Shown here piece after piece: positions 1 through 11,247 of a stretch of 64,000 nt of DNA; the stretch's first letter is position 1, and each line of letters begins with the position of its first letter. The notes under the pieces were generated by a model. That model made no database searches and was not told the DNA's origin. It worked only from the letters and a program-made list of their open reading frames with translations. The position numbers were made by a program, and so were the translations under genes. The DNA lies in the NCBI GenBank assembly GCA_014191855.1, contig BJHF01000001.1, forward strand, positions 62,001 through 126,000. The letters run 5' to 3'. The stretch comes from Deltaproteobacteria bacterium. GTDB taxonomy: Bacteria; Myxococcota_A; UBA796; SXON01.

Positions 1-56
1 CCTGAGCCCGATCGCGAACCGCGTCGGCCCGGACACCCGGGTTCTATTGGAAGACC

Positions 57-689
57 CTACGGAAACGTGAGCGTGGCGACGGCGGTGACCGGGTGGCAGC
101 CGTCGGCGTCCGAGGCGACGTCGTCGACCTGCGTCGTCACCTCATCCACGCCGTCTGCGTTCGCGAAAAGCGTGAAGCTACCGGATAGATCGTCTGGCGC
201 ACACGCCCAGCCGCTGGCGTCCTCTACGCACGCGGTTCGCGCCGTCGCGCCGGAGGCCAGCGCCTCCACCGTAACGCCGGTCAACTCCGCGCCGCTCGCG
301 CTCGTGACCGTCGCAAAAACCGCGGCGACCGGATCTCCCGAGCACACGACGGGCGCCATCACCAACGTGACGTTGTGCGCGACCACGTGGCATGGACCAT
401 CCGTGACGGTCACCGTTCCCACCGCGTCCTCGTAGCCGGCGTGCGTAGCGCGGATCTCAAACGTGCCCGACTCCTCGACGCCGCACCCAAAAGAGGTGAG
501 GTCGAAGGCTTCGCATTCGCCGGTTTCCCCGCCATCTACACTGTAGCTGACGCTCGCTCCCTGGAGCGCGTTCGCGTTCTGATCCACCATCTGTACGCGA
601 ACGGAGTAAACGGCCATCTCATCGCACACTTCAGCCTGGCTTCCGCAGCCCGTGAGGCCGAAGGCAAGGAGCAAACAGGATCGGTTCAT
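57..689 (-). CDS. Lipoprotein with two Ig-like/carboxypeptidase-regulatory-like repeats
   Basis: A 210-aa predicted lipoprotein. The N-terminus is a short hydrophobic signal ending in lipobox LTGC, with Cys15 as the lipidation site. The mature part has two similar beta-rich halves, about residues 20-110 and 112-210. Each holds paired cysteines and a 'tactile' pattern in which a Cys-containing sentence such as GECEAFD or GWACAPDD is followed by a hydrophobic-charged strand and a C-H-x-V motif near its end. This resembles carboxypeptidase-regulatory-like or bacterial Ig-like folds, but no enzymatic motif is visible. The next gene upstream (699-1322) is a clear paralogue on the same strand only 9 bp away, so the two probably form an operon of surface lipoproteins. 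The function is unknown. Confidence 0.75.
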   Translation of the reverse strand: MNRSCLLLAFGLTGCGSQAEVCDEMAVYSVRVQMVDQNANALQGASVSYSVDGGETGECEAFDLTSFGCGVEESGTFEIRATHAGYEDAVGTVTVTDGPCHVVAHNVTLVMAPVVCSGDPVAAVFATVTSASGAELTGVTVEALASGATARTACVEDASGWACAPDDLSGSFTLFANADGVDEVTTQVDDVASDADGCHPVTAVATLTFP

Positions 690-698
690 ACCCCCCCC

Positions 699-1322
699 TT
701 AGTCGGGAAGCCACTCCAACGCGAGGTCCACGGTCTCGGTGACCGCGTGGCATCCCGCTTCGTCGAGCTGTACGTCCACGGTGGTGGATCCGTCCTGATG
801 GCCGCTCGCACCTGCGGTAATCGTCATCGGGCCTGTCACGTCCTCCCCACAAGTCCATGCGTAGCCATCCGCGCTGGAGCAGTCGGCGACCTCTCCGCCA
901 TCTGGCTGGAACTTGACCCACGACTGCTCGAGGATCTCGTCGCCGGTGCCTGAGAGGTTCACCAGGGCCGACGCCACCACTTCCGCCGTGCAGGCGGTTT
1001 CTTCGAGCTCCAGGGACACCACCTCCTGGATCACGTGGCACTCATCGGCGGCCACGTCGGCCTCCACGGTGCCCGTCTCAAACCCCGTTGCCGAGGCGGT
1101 GACGACGAAGTGGCCCCGCTCCTCATAGCCGCAAGTATAGGAGCCCTCCTGGAAGCTGGTACATTCTCCGCGATCCACCCCGTCCACGGTGTAGGTGACC
1201 ACGGGGTCGACGAGCGCCGCTCCACCCGCGCCGGTGAGTGTGAGGGTGAGCGAAGCGGCGGCGAGCTCCGTGCAGGCCGTCTCGGTTTCGCAGGCGAACA
1301 GGGTGAGCAACAGGGCGATCAT
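699..1322 (-). CDS. Lipoprotein paralogous to the neighbouring 57-689 product
   Basis: A 207-aa lipoprotein with a very short signal: lipobox LFAC with Cys11. It shares its layout with the downstream gene: two repeats of about 95 residues, each with a YTVDGxxxGEC-type strand, a Y-x-CGYEERGHF or WTCGEDVTGP segment and a closing ECHVI or GCHAV motif. These shared positions suggest tandem duplication and then divergence. The ATG at 1322 gives the shortest product with a usable signal peptide. No catalytic residues are recognisable. Probably a periplasmic or surface lipoprotein of the many kinds found in Myxococcota-like genomes. Confidence 0.75.
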   Translation of the reverse strand: MIALLLTLFACETETACTELAAASLTLTLTGAGGAALVDPVVTYTVDGVDRGECTSFQEGSYTCGYEERGHFVVTASATGFETGTVEADVAADECHVIQEVVSLELEETACTAEVVASALVNLSGTGDEILEQSWVKFQPDGGEVADCSSADGYAWTCGEDVTGPMTITAGASGHQDGSTTVDVQLDEAGCHAVTETVDLALEWLPD

Positions 1323-1367
1323 GTGGGCTTCTCCGGCAGGAGGTGTAGCAAGCGCCGTGCCGGGGGA

Positions 1368-2141
1368 TCAGGGCGGGGTCGCGGTCGCGTCCGGCGCGGT
1401 CGCGAGCCCTGCGGGCGCAGGCTGTAGGCTCCCCAGCTCCGGCTCGGGCGGGGCCGGGAGCTTCCGCAAGGCCGTCACCGCCAGGCGCGTGAGCCGCTCT
1501 ACGCCGGCGAGATCGGGCGCCGCCGGCGGGTTGGTCGACGTCCATGCCGCCAGATCTTTGCGTGTTTCATCTCCCGTGATGGGCACCTGCCCCCCGCACA
1601 CCATCCGCCGCTGAAGCGGGTCGTAGAGCCACCCGTACACGTGCTCCACATCGCCGACGATCACCACCAGCTCGGGCTCGAGGTCGCGCTCGTGCAGCGC
1701 CTGCGCGGCGAGCAGCTTCTCCTCAAACTCCATGTCCTCCACACCCGGTGCCAGGTCGAAGTTCTTCAGGGCGAACGCCCGCGCCGCGTGGCTGGCGCTG
1801 CCCTGGGCGGCGGCGGTTCCGGGCGATCGCGCGATGGTTACCCGCCCCACCTGGAGGGGCAGCCACCGTGGCTTCGTGGTGCCGCGGCGCCCGACAACGT
1901 CTGGGTGGGTGGTCGGCCACGTCTCGACGTCGTACCGGCCCTTGTTCGCGTCGGACTCGAAGGCCACGTCGCACGCGGTGTCCTCGGCGGGCAGGTCGGG
2001 CAAGAGCGTCAGCGCGTCGGCGAAGTCCTCGCTTGAGCGCGGGAAGGGGTCCTTGGCGAGGATGCGCTCAAGGCCTGCCAGCTCTTGGCGCGAAGGGCCG
2101 CAGCCTGCGAGGAGCGGGAGCAGCAACAGGGGAGCGAACAC
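1368..2141 (-). CDS. Hypothetical lipoprotein
   Basis: A 257-aa product starting at GTG, with a hydrophobic N-terminus and lipobox LAGC (Cys14). The mature protein has no family that I recognise. It contains two lone cysteines (around DTACDVAF and MVCGG), a central amphipathic helical stretch (residues about 115-150) and a proline/alanine-rich low-complexity C-terminus that is probably disordered. It lies between the lipoprotein pair and clpB on the same strand, with 45 and 95 bp gaps, so operon membership is uncertain. The lipoprotein call rests on the signal and lipobox alone. Confidence 0.7.
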   Translation of the reverse strand: MFAPLLLLPLLAGCGPSRQELAGLERILAKDPFPRSSEDFADALTLLPDLPAEDTACDVAFESDANKGRYDVETWPTTHPDVVGRRGTTKPRWLPLQVGRVTIARSPGTAAAQGSASHAARAFALKNFDLAPGVEDMEFEEKLLAAQALHERDLEPELVVIVGDVEHVYGWLYDPLQRRMVCGGQVPITGDETRKDLAAWTSTNPPAAPDLAGVERLTRLAVTALRKLPAPPEPELGSLQPAPAGLATAPDATATPP

Positions 2142-2236
2142 GCGTGGAGTCTACAGGGTTTGCGGCGGAGCGTTCAGGGGACGAGGCGCGGCTGTTCCGC
2201 CGCGCGCCGCGGGGTGTACTCGGGGTGAGAGCGCCA

Positions 2237-4837
<2,601 letters not shown>

Positions 4838-4949
4838 GGTGCTCCTGTGCGGGCGCGCGCTGGCGGCCTTCTCTTAGCCTGACCGTACGCACCGAGCGCG
4901 CTCGCGGGAAGCGTACGCGATACGTTCTTCGTCCCTCCTGGTTCCCGCC

Positions 4950-5462
4950 GTGCCCCCGCTCCTCGCCTTGTTCCTCGGTTGTGAAAGCCCGCCGCCGCCC
5001 GTCGCCGCCCCGGAGGCCCACTCGTGGAAGGAGGAGGCCGAGCTCGTCGTGAGCGGGCTTGAAGAGGTGCAGGGGCTGTGGGAATCGGGGCAGCGCCCCG
5101 CGGCGAAAACGCTCGCGGAGCGCGTCTACACCGACCGCTTTGAGCCCCGCCTGGAGCCAGCGCTGCGAGAGATGCAGGGCCCAAAGGAGACGGCGAAGCT
5201 GGAGTACGCCTTCGGTCAGCTTTCGGGCGTGCTCGAGGGGAAGGATCGCACCAAAGTGGAGGCGCGCATCGACGATCTGGAGCGACAAGTGCGCTCCGTG
5301 GCGGAGGCGGCCGCCCGGGCCTTCCCGCCCCCCGGAGAGGCGGCCGCGCCCCCGGCGCCGCCGAAGGAGGTGCGCGCGATCGTGCCAGACGTGCCGCCGA
5401 ACTGGGAGATCGACGGTTCTTCCGGGCATGAGGCCCCCGAGGCGGCCCCGGCGGCGCCGTAG
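4950..5462 (+). CDS. Small hypothetical lipoprotein
   Basis: A 170-aa product with a short signal and lipobox LFLGC (Cys11), followed by a Pro-rich spacer. Residues about 25-115 are rich in Glu, Lys, Arg and Leu and look fully helical, possibly coiled coil. The C-terminus is Pro/Ala/Glu-rich and probably disordered. No family is recognised. It diverges from clpB with only 112 bp between starts, so the two promoters must share that gap. Confidence 0.65.
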   Translation: MPPLLALFLGCESPPPPVAAPEAHSWKEEAELVVSGLEEVQGLWESGQRPAAKTLAERVYTDRFEPRLEPALREMQGPKETAKLEYAFGQLSGVLEGKDRTKVEARIDDLERQVRSVAEAAARAFPPPGEAAAPPAPPKEVRAIVPDVPPNWEIDGSSGHEAPEAAPAAP

Positions 5463-5567
5463 GAGGGTGCCGGGGCGCCGCACGGGGTGCGATCCACGGT
5501 CGCACCTGGCGCGAACAACATTCCTTTACCGAAAGCGCTGGCGCCCGATGCGTGGCATGGTCATCCT

Positions 5568-6362
5568 GTGAGGGAGTACATGGTCCTCGCGCTCTACATC
5601 GCCTGCGCCGCTGACCCCGCCCCGCCCACATCGGCGCGATGGCCGGTTCCTGGCGAAGTGGCGATCGTCGAGGTGAGCGCGGCGCTCGATGGAAACGGGC
5701 ATGCCACCGCTTGGTCGGCGGAGGCGTGGACCACGAGTGCGGAGCTTGTAGCGGTGGAAGCGGGCGGATGCAGCGAGCTCTTGCCGCACGCCCACGGTTC
5801 GCTCGCCGCCGTGGATTTGTCGGCCCCCGCCGCGGCGCGGCTCACGCCGGAGGGGGAGGGCCCGTTGCGGTCGGCCGGCCCGCTCTCCGCTCGCGACGCG
5901 CGCTGGCAGGTCGGGAACGTTTCCATCCTCCGCGACGACGGCACGCGCGCCGACTTTGAGGGCGCGCTGCGCTTTGGCGACGCCCCGCAGGTGCTCGCGG
6001 TGCGCACCAGCTCCGACGGGGCGGTGACGCTCCGCGTAGGCACGCTCCCCGGCGAGCGCGTGGAGATCGACGCGGTGAACCCGGCCGGCAAGCGTGTGCG
6101 CTGCCTCGGCGGGGACGACGGTACGGTGGAGCTGCCCTGGTCGGCGGTGGATCCGTCTCGGCCGGTGGTGACGGTGCGCGCCGTCCGCGACACGCTCAGC
6201 CACGTTCGCAACGTCGCGGTGGTGCGGGTGCGCTCGGCCATCGAGGCCACGCTCTCGCTCGACGAACCGCTGTTCACCGAGCATTCAGCGCCGCGCCCTC
6301 CCGCCAAGCCGGCCACGTGGGAGCCGAGGAAGGTGCTACGGTATCGGGCTAGTTGGGGGTAG
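5568..6362 (+). CDS. Hypothetical exported protein, possible lipoprotein
   Basis: About 264 aa from a GTG start at 5568 (ATG at 5580 is the alternative). A further upstream ATG at 5487 would put 27 non-signal residues before the hydrophobic stretch, so it is less likely. The stretch MVLALYIAC followed by A-A-D looks like a minimal signal with a weak lipobox (Tyr at -3 is unusual). The remainder is beta-rich with no recognised domain; strands such as ALRFGDAPQVLAVRTSSDGA suggest a sandwich fold. Its stop overlaps the start of the REP-like hairpin at 6362. Confidence 0.6.
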   Translation: MREYMVLALYIACAADPAPPTSARWPVPGEVAIVEVSAALDGNGHATAWSAEAWTTSAELVAVEAGGCSELLPHAHGSLAAVDLSAPAAARLTPEGEGPLRSAGPLSARDARWQVGNVSILRDDGTRADFEGALRFGDAPQVLAVRTSSDGAVTLRVGTLPGERVEIDAVNPAGKRVRCLGGDDGTVELPWSAVDPSRPVVTVRAVRDTLSHVRNVAVVRVRSAIEATLSLDEPLFTEHSAPRPPAKPATWEPRKVLRYRASWG

Positions 6363-6419
6363 GGCGATGACGCAGGCCCGGTCCCGGGGCCGAGGTGGGT
6401 AGGGCGTCATCGCGGTGCC
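6362..6419 (+). repeat. REP-like hairpin, forward copy (left edge of island 1)
   Basis: GGGCGATGACGC pairs with GCGTCATCGC across a GC-rich loop containing GGTCCCGGGGCC and GTGGGTAGG. It is a member of the window-wide hairpin family with ends GGGCGAYGCC and GGCRTCGCGGCGCC. A reverse copy closes the same island at 7155-7215. Confidence 0.7.
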
Positions 6420-7154
6420 AGTCGGGCGCGGTCGCAAGCGGGACGCGCCCGCCGCGACGATACACGTGTCGCGACACCGCGGCGCCGTCGCGGATTCACG
6501 GCGTTCGTTCGTAGCGCGCCGGCGCCGCGCTCCCCACGCGAGCGGAAACGGCGCGTCGAGCTCTCCTTGTGCCTGGGGTGAGCGCTCACCCACCTCGCAA
6601 GGAGAGGAAACGGGCCGTCCGCGACGCGCCGGCGCCGCGCTCCCCACGCGAGCGGAAACGGCGCGTCGAGCTCTCCTTGGGCCGGGGGTGAGCGCTCACC
6701 CACCTCGCAAAGAGAGGAAACGGGTCGTGGTCGGCGTACTCGTGTCGCGACACGGCGACGCGGGCGCGGATTCGCGGCGTTCGTTCGTGGCGCGCCGGCG
6801 TCGCGCTGCCCTTACCGAGCGGAAACGGCGCGTCGAGCTCTCCTTGTGCCTGGGGTGAGCGCTCACCCACCTCGCAAAGAGAGGAAACGGGTCGTGGTCG
6901 GCGTACTCGTGTCGCGACACGGCGACACGCGCGCGGATTCGCGGCGTTCGTTCGTGGCGCGCCGGGGGCGCGCACCCCGCGCGTGCGGAAACGGCGCGTC
7001 GAGCTCTCCTTGTGCCTGGGGTGAGCGCTCACCCACCTCGCAAAGAGAGGAAACGGGTCGTGGTCGGCGTGTTGTTGTCGCGACACCTGGTCGCAACGTG
7101 CGCGATGTCGCCCTCCCCTTCGCGCCTTCGCGTGACCCTTCTCGACCTCCTCCT
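6420..7154. repeat. Non-coding island: about 3.5 tandem units of ~166 bp carrying a 46-nt hairpin
   Basis: This stretch holds no credible gene; frames through it translate the same Arg/Ala-rich repeat. A 46-nt hairpin with outer arms CTCTCCTTG and CAAGGAGAG (or CAAAGAGAG) and the core palindrome GTGAGCGCTCAC occurs at 6561-6606, 6671-6716, 6838-6883 and 7004-7049. Start-to-start spacings are 110, 167 and 166 bp, so the first unit has lost about 57 bp. Full units also carry TGTCGCGACA (6467, 6743, 6910, 7076) and the segment GCGGCGTTCGTTCGTGGCG. The hairpin is the same family as the array at 30105-30651, but no transposase is present here. Confidence 0.85.
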
Positions 7155-7215
7155 CCGACGCGATGCGCCTCCGAAGCCCGCCTGACGAAGGCGAAATATG
7201 CCGCGCGCATCGCCC
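7155..7215 (-). repeat. REP-like hairpin, reverse copy (right edge of island 1)
   Basis: CGCGATGCGCC at the left pairs with GCGCGCATCGCCC at the right, with CGCCTGACGAAGGCG inside. On the complementary strand it matches the family consensus, so it is inverted relative to the copy at 6362-6419. It ends 14 bp before the prepilin peptidase stop. Confidence 0.65.
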
Positions 7216-7229
7216 AAATTTCCCCGCGC

Positions 7230-8066
7230 CTAGAACGCCAGAAGCTTCGCCCACCGGAACCCCAGCTCCGTGCCGAAGAACATCCACAACAGCGCCCCTA
7301 GGCCCAGGAACGGCCCGAACGGCACCGCGAGCCGAAGCCCCGTCCGCAGCACGATCGCGAGGCCGACGCCCACGACGCTGCCCACGATGCTCCCGATCAT
7401 GATCACGCCAACCACCCCCGGAAAAGCCCCGAACCACGCCCCGAACGCGGCGAGCAGCTTCGCATCCCCCATGCCCATGCCCTCTTCGCGCCGCACCAGC
7501 CAGTACGCGCCCATGATCGCCGAAACCAGGCCGCCACCGACGAGCGCGCCCACCACGGACTGCTGCCACGTCGGCGCCCCGACGTACCCGAGATGCCCGA
7601 GCAGCGCGGCGCCGCCTACGCCAATTGGCACCATGTAGATGCTGAATTCGTCGGGGATGATCTTGTGGCGCAGGTCGATGAAGCTCATCGCGAGGATGGC
7701 AAACGCGAGCCAGCCGTACCAGACGAAGGCGACGAGGTGCCCGGCGTCGAGGAACGCGATGTCCTTGACGACGCTGCGGAACAAGAGGACGGCGAGCACG
7801 CCGAACGCAGCTTCGACGAGCGGGTAGAGTGGCGAAATATCCGCTTTACACGCCCGACAACGTCCGCGCAGCCAGAACCACGCCAAGACCGGCACGTTGT
7901 CGTACGGCTTGATGGCTGTGCCGCAGCTCGGGCAGGCCGACCCCGGGTGGACGACGGAGCGATCCTCCGGCATCCGGGCGATACACACGTTCATGAACGA
8001 GCCGAACAACAGGCCGAAGATGCCAGCGAAGACCTGGAACATCACCCATGCGCCGTCAACGGTCAT
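7230..8066 (-). CDS. pilD: Prepilin leader peptidase/N-methyltransferase (A24 family)
   Basis: A 278-aa polytopic membrane protein. This family cleaves the leader from type IV prepilins and pseudopilins on the cytoplasmic face of the inner membrane and N-methylates the new Phe. It has the N-terminal GSFMNVCIARMP motif, the two zinc-type CxxC pairs (Cys45/Cys48 and Cys70/Cys73) of the methylase domain, and the two catalytic aspartates: Asp131 in FIDLRHKIIPD and Asp201 in GMGDAKLL. About seven or eight hydrophobic segments follow the usual topology. Its ATG overlaps the stop of the aminotransferase gene (ATGA), so the two are probably co-translated. No pilin gene is nearby. Confidence 0.93.
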   Translation of the reverse strand: MTVDGAWVMFQVFAGIFGLLFGSFMNVCIARMPEDRSVVHPGSACPSCGTAIKPYDNVPVLAWFWLRGRCRACKADISPLYPLVEAAFGVLAVLLFRSVVKDIAFLDAGHLVAFVWYGWLAFAILAMSFIDLRHKIIPDEFSIYMVPIGVGGAALLGHLGYVGAPTWQQSVVGALVGGGLVSAIMGAYWLVRREEGMGMGDAKLLAAFGAWFGAFPGVVGVIMIGSIVGSVVGVGLAIVLRTGLRLAVPFGPFLGLGALLWMFFGTELGFRWAKLLAF

Positions 8067-9118
8067 GGCGCGAAGCTCGCGACGGCTGCGAGCACCTGAT
8101 CCACTTCAGTCGCGGACAAACATTCGTGCACCGGCAGCGCCAACGACTCGGCGCAGAACGCGTTTGCGTTGGGTGTCGGGGCGTGCGGGAATCCGGCGAG
8201 GGCGGGCTGGGTGGCGAGCGAGCCGGGGTAGTAGATAGCGGTTTCTACGCCGCTTTCCGCGAGCGAGGCGCGAAGCTCTTCCCGGCGGGGAACGCGCACC
8301 ACGTACTGGTGCAGGGCGTGGCTCGCGTGGCGCGGGAGGCGGCGCACCCAGCGGGGCAGCTCGGCGTCGTAGCGGGCGGCGATCGCGCGACGTACGGCGA
8401 TGCGGGCCGGGAGATCGTCGAGGTGGGCGAGCAGCACCGCGGCTTGAACGGCGTCCATGCGGCTGTTCGCGCCGATCGCGCCGTTCACCCGCTCATGCAC
8501 GTAGGGGGAGGCCATTCCGTGGTGGGTGAGTCGGAGCAGCGCGACTTCGGTGGCCGGGTCGTCCGTGAGCACGAGGCCCGCGTCTCCTGCAGCGCCGAGC
8601 GTTTTCGTGGGGTAGAAGCTGACGGCGCCGATGATCCCCGACCTCGGGGCGGGCGAGCCGCCGGCGCATTGGGCGAGGTCGTCGACCACCGGGACCGGGA
8701 GGGCCGGAAGCGGGCACGGCTCTCCGTAGAGGTGGACGGCGATGATGGCGCGCGTGCGCGGGCCTATGGGCAATACGGTTGGATCGAGGAGCGGAAGATC
8801 GTCACGCACGTCGGCCACAACCGGCGCCGCCCCGACCCGGGCCACGGCGCCGGCGGTGGCAAAGAAGGTGACGGCGGGCACGATCACCTCGTCGCCGGGG
8901 CCGACTCCGAGGGCCAGCAGGGCGTACACCAGCGCGTCGGTGCCGCTGTTCGTCGTGACGCCGAAGCGCCATCCAAACGAATCGGCAAGGCGTCTGCGCG
9001 CTTCGTCTACCACCGGGCCGCCGACATACCGACCGGAGCGGAGCACGGCGAGCACCCCCGACTCCACGGAGGCCGCGACCCGCGCGTGGCGAGCCGCGGG
9101 GTCTGCCATGCGGATCAC
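8063..9118 (-). CDS. DegT/DnrJ/EryC1/StrS-family PLP aminotransferase
   Basis: A 351-aa PLP-dependent enzyme. Members transaminate keto-sugars for lipopolysaccharide, capsule or antibiotic sugars. Diagnostic segments are NSGTDALVYAL (cofactor phosphate loop), GDEVIVPAVTFFATA, AVHLYGEPCPLPAL, the PLP aspartate in VVDDLAQCAGG, and Lys172 in SFYPTKTLG as the Schiff-base lysine. The stop codon overlaps the prepilin peptidase start by 4 bp, and the GTG start at 9118 overlaps the permease stop by 4 bp; ATG at 9109 is an alternative start. No other sugar-pathway gene is adjacent, so the substrate cannot be named. Confidence 0.88.
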   Translation of the reverse strand: MIRMADPAARHARVAASVESGVLAVLRSGRYVGGPVVDEARRRLADSFGWRFGVTTNSGTDALVYALLALGVGPGDEVIVPAVTFFATAGAVARVGAAPVVADVRDDLPLLDPTVLPIGPRTRAIIAVHLYGEPCPLPALPVPVVDDLAQCAGGSPAPRSGIIGAVSFYPTKTLGAAGDAGLVLTDDPATEVALLRLTHHGMASPYVHERVNGAIGANSRMDAVQAAVLLAHLDDLPARIAVRRAIAARYDAELPRWVRRLPRHASHALHQYVVRVPRREELRASLAESGVETAIYYPGSLATQPALAGFPHAPTPNANAFCAESLALPVHECLSATEVDQVLAAVASFAP

Positions 9119-9882
9119 TTGAAGTCCCGCCGTTCGAACACCAACATCGCCACACAGAGCACCGCGGCGGTATAGCCAAGTCCGTAGGCCGAGCTCCAGG
9201 CCACCTCGCTCCAGCGCACCGCCACACCGTGCACCGCTTCCGTGCGAAGGTTGAACACTTCCAGGTTGGGCATCACCCGGTACAGAACGCCGAGCAGGGT
9301 TTTGAACGGCCCAGGGTCGGCGCGCTCGCCGAAGAGCCGAAGGTCATCGGCGAAGTGGCCGATCAGGTAGATGCTCACGGTGTAGGCCGTGGCCGTAGTC
9401 GGCGCCGCGAACGTTGAGAACAGCGTGGCCCAGGCCGTGAGGAGTGAGAGCTCCACCATCAGCATCCCCATCGAAACGTACGTCGGCAGGCCGGGGAGCC
9501 CCTGCTGCGCGCCGACGACGACCGTGTAGAGCAACGTGAGCAGCGCCACCTCCGCTGCGAGCGTGATCCACAAGCCGAGGTACTTCCCGAACAAAAGCTG
9601 CCAGCGTGGGATCGGCTTGCTCGCGAGCGTGTAGATGGTCTTCTTCTCGATCTCCTTGTACACGAGCCCGATCCCCAGGAAGATCGCGATCACCGCGGCC
9701 AACAGGCTCACACCGCCCAGCGCCACGCCGCGCACCACCTTCTCTGTGTCGCCGATGGAGATCTCTCGCAGCGCGAGCGACAGGAACAGCAGGAGCACCG
9801 CGAAGAACAGGATGCTGTTGAGCACCTTGTCGCGCACCGCCTCGCGGAATGTGGCGGTGGCGATGGTCCAGATGCGGCTCAT
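9115..9882 (-). CDS. ABC-2 type transporter permease
   Basis: A 255-aa membrane protein with about six hydrophobic segments (residues about 20-40, 52-75, 105-130, 140-165, 170-190 and 230-250). It starts at 9882 with MSRIWTIATATFREAVRDK, typical of the NatB/ABC-2 group. The ATG overlaps the stop of the ATPase gene at 9879 (ATGA), so permease and ATPase are translationally coupled and very likely form one exporter. The substrate is unknown. An internal amphipathic stretch (EIEKKTIYTLASKPIPRWQ) is typical of ABC-2 permeases described as involved in multi-copper enzyme maturation. Confidence 0.88.
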   Translation of the reverse strand: MSRIWTIATATFREAVRDKVLNSILFFAVLLLFLSLALREISIGDTEKVVRGVALGGVSLLAAVIAIFLGIGLVYKEIEKKTIYTLASKPIPRWQLLFGKYLGLWITLAAEVALLTLLYTVVVGAQQGLPGLPTYVSMGMLMVELSLLTAWATLFSTFAAPTTATAYTVSIYLIGHFADDLRLFGERADPGPFKTLLGVLYRVMPNLEVFNLRTEAVHGVAVRWSEVAWSSAYGLGYTAAVLCVAMLVFERRDFK

Positions 9883-10820
9883 GCGAGCACCCCGAGGCGC
9901 TTTTCGTTGACGAGGCGGGCGCGCTCCACCTCGTCGAGCAGCACGTCTTCGAGGGTGCGGGTGTTTCGGTGCACCTCGACCAGCGTGCCGCCGCCGGCCA
10001 GGACGGCGCCGCAGACAGCGCCGACTTCGGCGCAGGGAACGCGAACCGTGCGTGAGTCTGCATCCTGACGGACGACCTCGGCGCCGGGCACCTCGACTGC
10101 GCCTCGGAACGTGATCTCCGAGGTGGTGGCGGCGTTTCCGATCAGCTCGGGCAGCGTGCCTTGACCGCGGAGCGCCCCCGCCACGACGATCGCCACGCGG
10201 TCGCAGATCGACTCGACGTCGCTGAGGATGTGACTGGAGAAAAACACCGTCTTCCCACGCTTCCGCTCCTCGAGGATGATGTCCCGCACCAGCACGCGCC
10301 CGAGCGGGTCGAGCCCGCTCATCGGCTCGTCGAGCACCACCAGCTCCGGATCGGCCACCAGCGCCTGGGCGATCCCCGCGCGTTGCAACATGCCCTTGCT
10401 GTACTTTCGTAGGGGCACGTTCCGGAACCGCTCCAGTCCCACGCGGCTGAGCAGTCCCTCGATGCGCGCGCTGCGTCCGGCGGCGGGAACCTCGGAGAGG
10501 CGCGCGTAGAAGTCCATGAACTCCCACGCGGTGAGGTGCTCGTAGAAGTAGGGGCGCTCCGGCATGAACCCGACGCTGCGGCGGCTCTCCGGGCGGTCGA
10601 TGGGCACCCCAAAGATCCACGCGTTTCCGGCCGTAGCGCGCTGGAGCCCCATCAGGATCTTGATCGTCGTCGTCTTCCCCGCCCCGTTCGGGCCCACAAA
10701 ACCGAAGCTCACGCCCGCGGGGACCTCCAACGTGAGGCCCTCCAGGCCGACAAACGGACGGCGCAGGAAGCCGGAGAGGTAGGTCTTACCCAGATTTTCG
10801 GTGCGGATTGCGGGCTGCAT
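9879..10820 (-). CDS. ABC transporter ATP-binding protein
   Basis: A 313-aa ATPase that should energise the permease at 9115-9882. Walker A GPNGAGKT is at 43-50, the signature is YSKGMLQRAG at 140-149, Walker B is LVVLDEP at 160-166, followed by SGLDPLGR and the switch His in FFSSHILSDVE. A C-terminal regulatory extension (about 225-313) has the betas common in ABC-2 exporters. The ATG at 10820 is chosen because MQPAIRTENLGKTY is the natural start of the domain; the longer frame upstream encodes the SPASM gene in another phase. The first 35 bp overlap the 3' end of that gene. Confidence 0.92.
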   Translation of the reverse strand: MQPAIRTENLGKTYLSGFLRRPFVGLEGLTLEVPAGVSFGFVGPNGAGKTTTIKILMGLQRATAGNAWIFGVPIDRPESRRSVGFMPERPYFYEHLTAWEFMDFYARLSEVPAAGRSARIEGLLSRVGLERFRNVPLRKYSKGMLQRAGIAQALVADPELVVLDEPMSGLDPLGRVLVRDIILEERKRGKTVFFSSHILSDVESICDRVAIVVAGALRGQGTLPELIGNAATTSEITFRGAVEVPGAEVVRQDADSRTVRVPCAEVGAVCGAVLAGGGTLVEVHRNTRTLEDVLLDEVERARLVNEKRLGVLA

Positions 10821-11247
10821 GGAGGGCGGAGCGTAGCCAGGAGTGGGGGGTGGATTCGCCGGTCTCTCTAAGGTACTTTTGCAGCCGCGCCTCGTCCACG
10901 GCCCCGGCGCTGCGCCAATTGCATCGCGTGCAAAGCGGCCCCGAGTCTTCGAACCGCCCCTCCGCGTGGGCGATGCGCCAGCGATGCACGGTTTCGCCGT
11001 TCCACAGCGTGGCCAACGGCGTTTCGTTGATGTTCCCAAGGCGATTTTCAAGGCGCTCGTCGAGGCAACACGTCGTAAGATCGCCGTTCACGGTCACCAT
11101 CGGGGTGTCCCACAGGCCGGCGCAGGCCGGGCGGCGGGGTTCGCTCGCCCCCCCGCTCGCGCCGAAGCGCTGCTTCATCGCGCCGAAGAGGCGCTGCATG
11201 CCCGCCCGGGCGCGGCTTACGACGCTCGTCGGGGCGTGCTCACTCAC
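10786..11247 (-). CDS. Stand-alone SPASM-domain iron-sulfur protein
   Basis: A 153-aa protein starting at GTG 11247, eight bases inside the 3' end of the bpt gene. It has the SPASM cysteine layout: Cys42 before GLWDTPMVTVNGDL, Cys60-Cys61 in TTCCLDERL, a GNINETPLATLWNG loop, then Cys106-x2-Cys109. SPASM domains bind auxiliary 4Fe-4S clusters and are normally fused to a radical-SAM core. No CxxxCxxC radical-SAM motif is present here, so this is either a detached SPASM or 'twitch' protein or the remnant of a larger enzyme. It overlaps genes on both sides, which implies co-translation in a bpt-SPASM-ABC transporter operon. Confidence 0.7.
   Translation of the reverse strand: MSEHAPTSVVSRARAGMQRLFGAMKQRFGASGGASEPRRPACAGLWDTPMVTVNGDLTTCCLDERLENRLGNINETPLATLWNGETVHRWRIAHAEGRFEDSGPLCTRCNWRSAGAVDEARLQKYLRETGESTPHSWLRSALHAARNPHRKSG

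Noticed and set aside
6586-7569. Open frames through the repeat island (several, both strands)
   Set aside because: They translate the same tandem repeat in different phases and run into the antisense or wrong frame of the prepilin peptidase gene.
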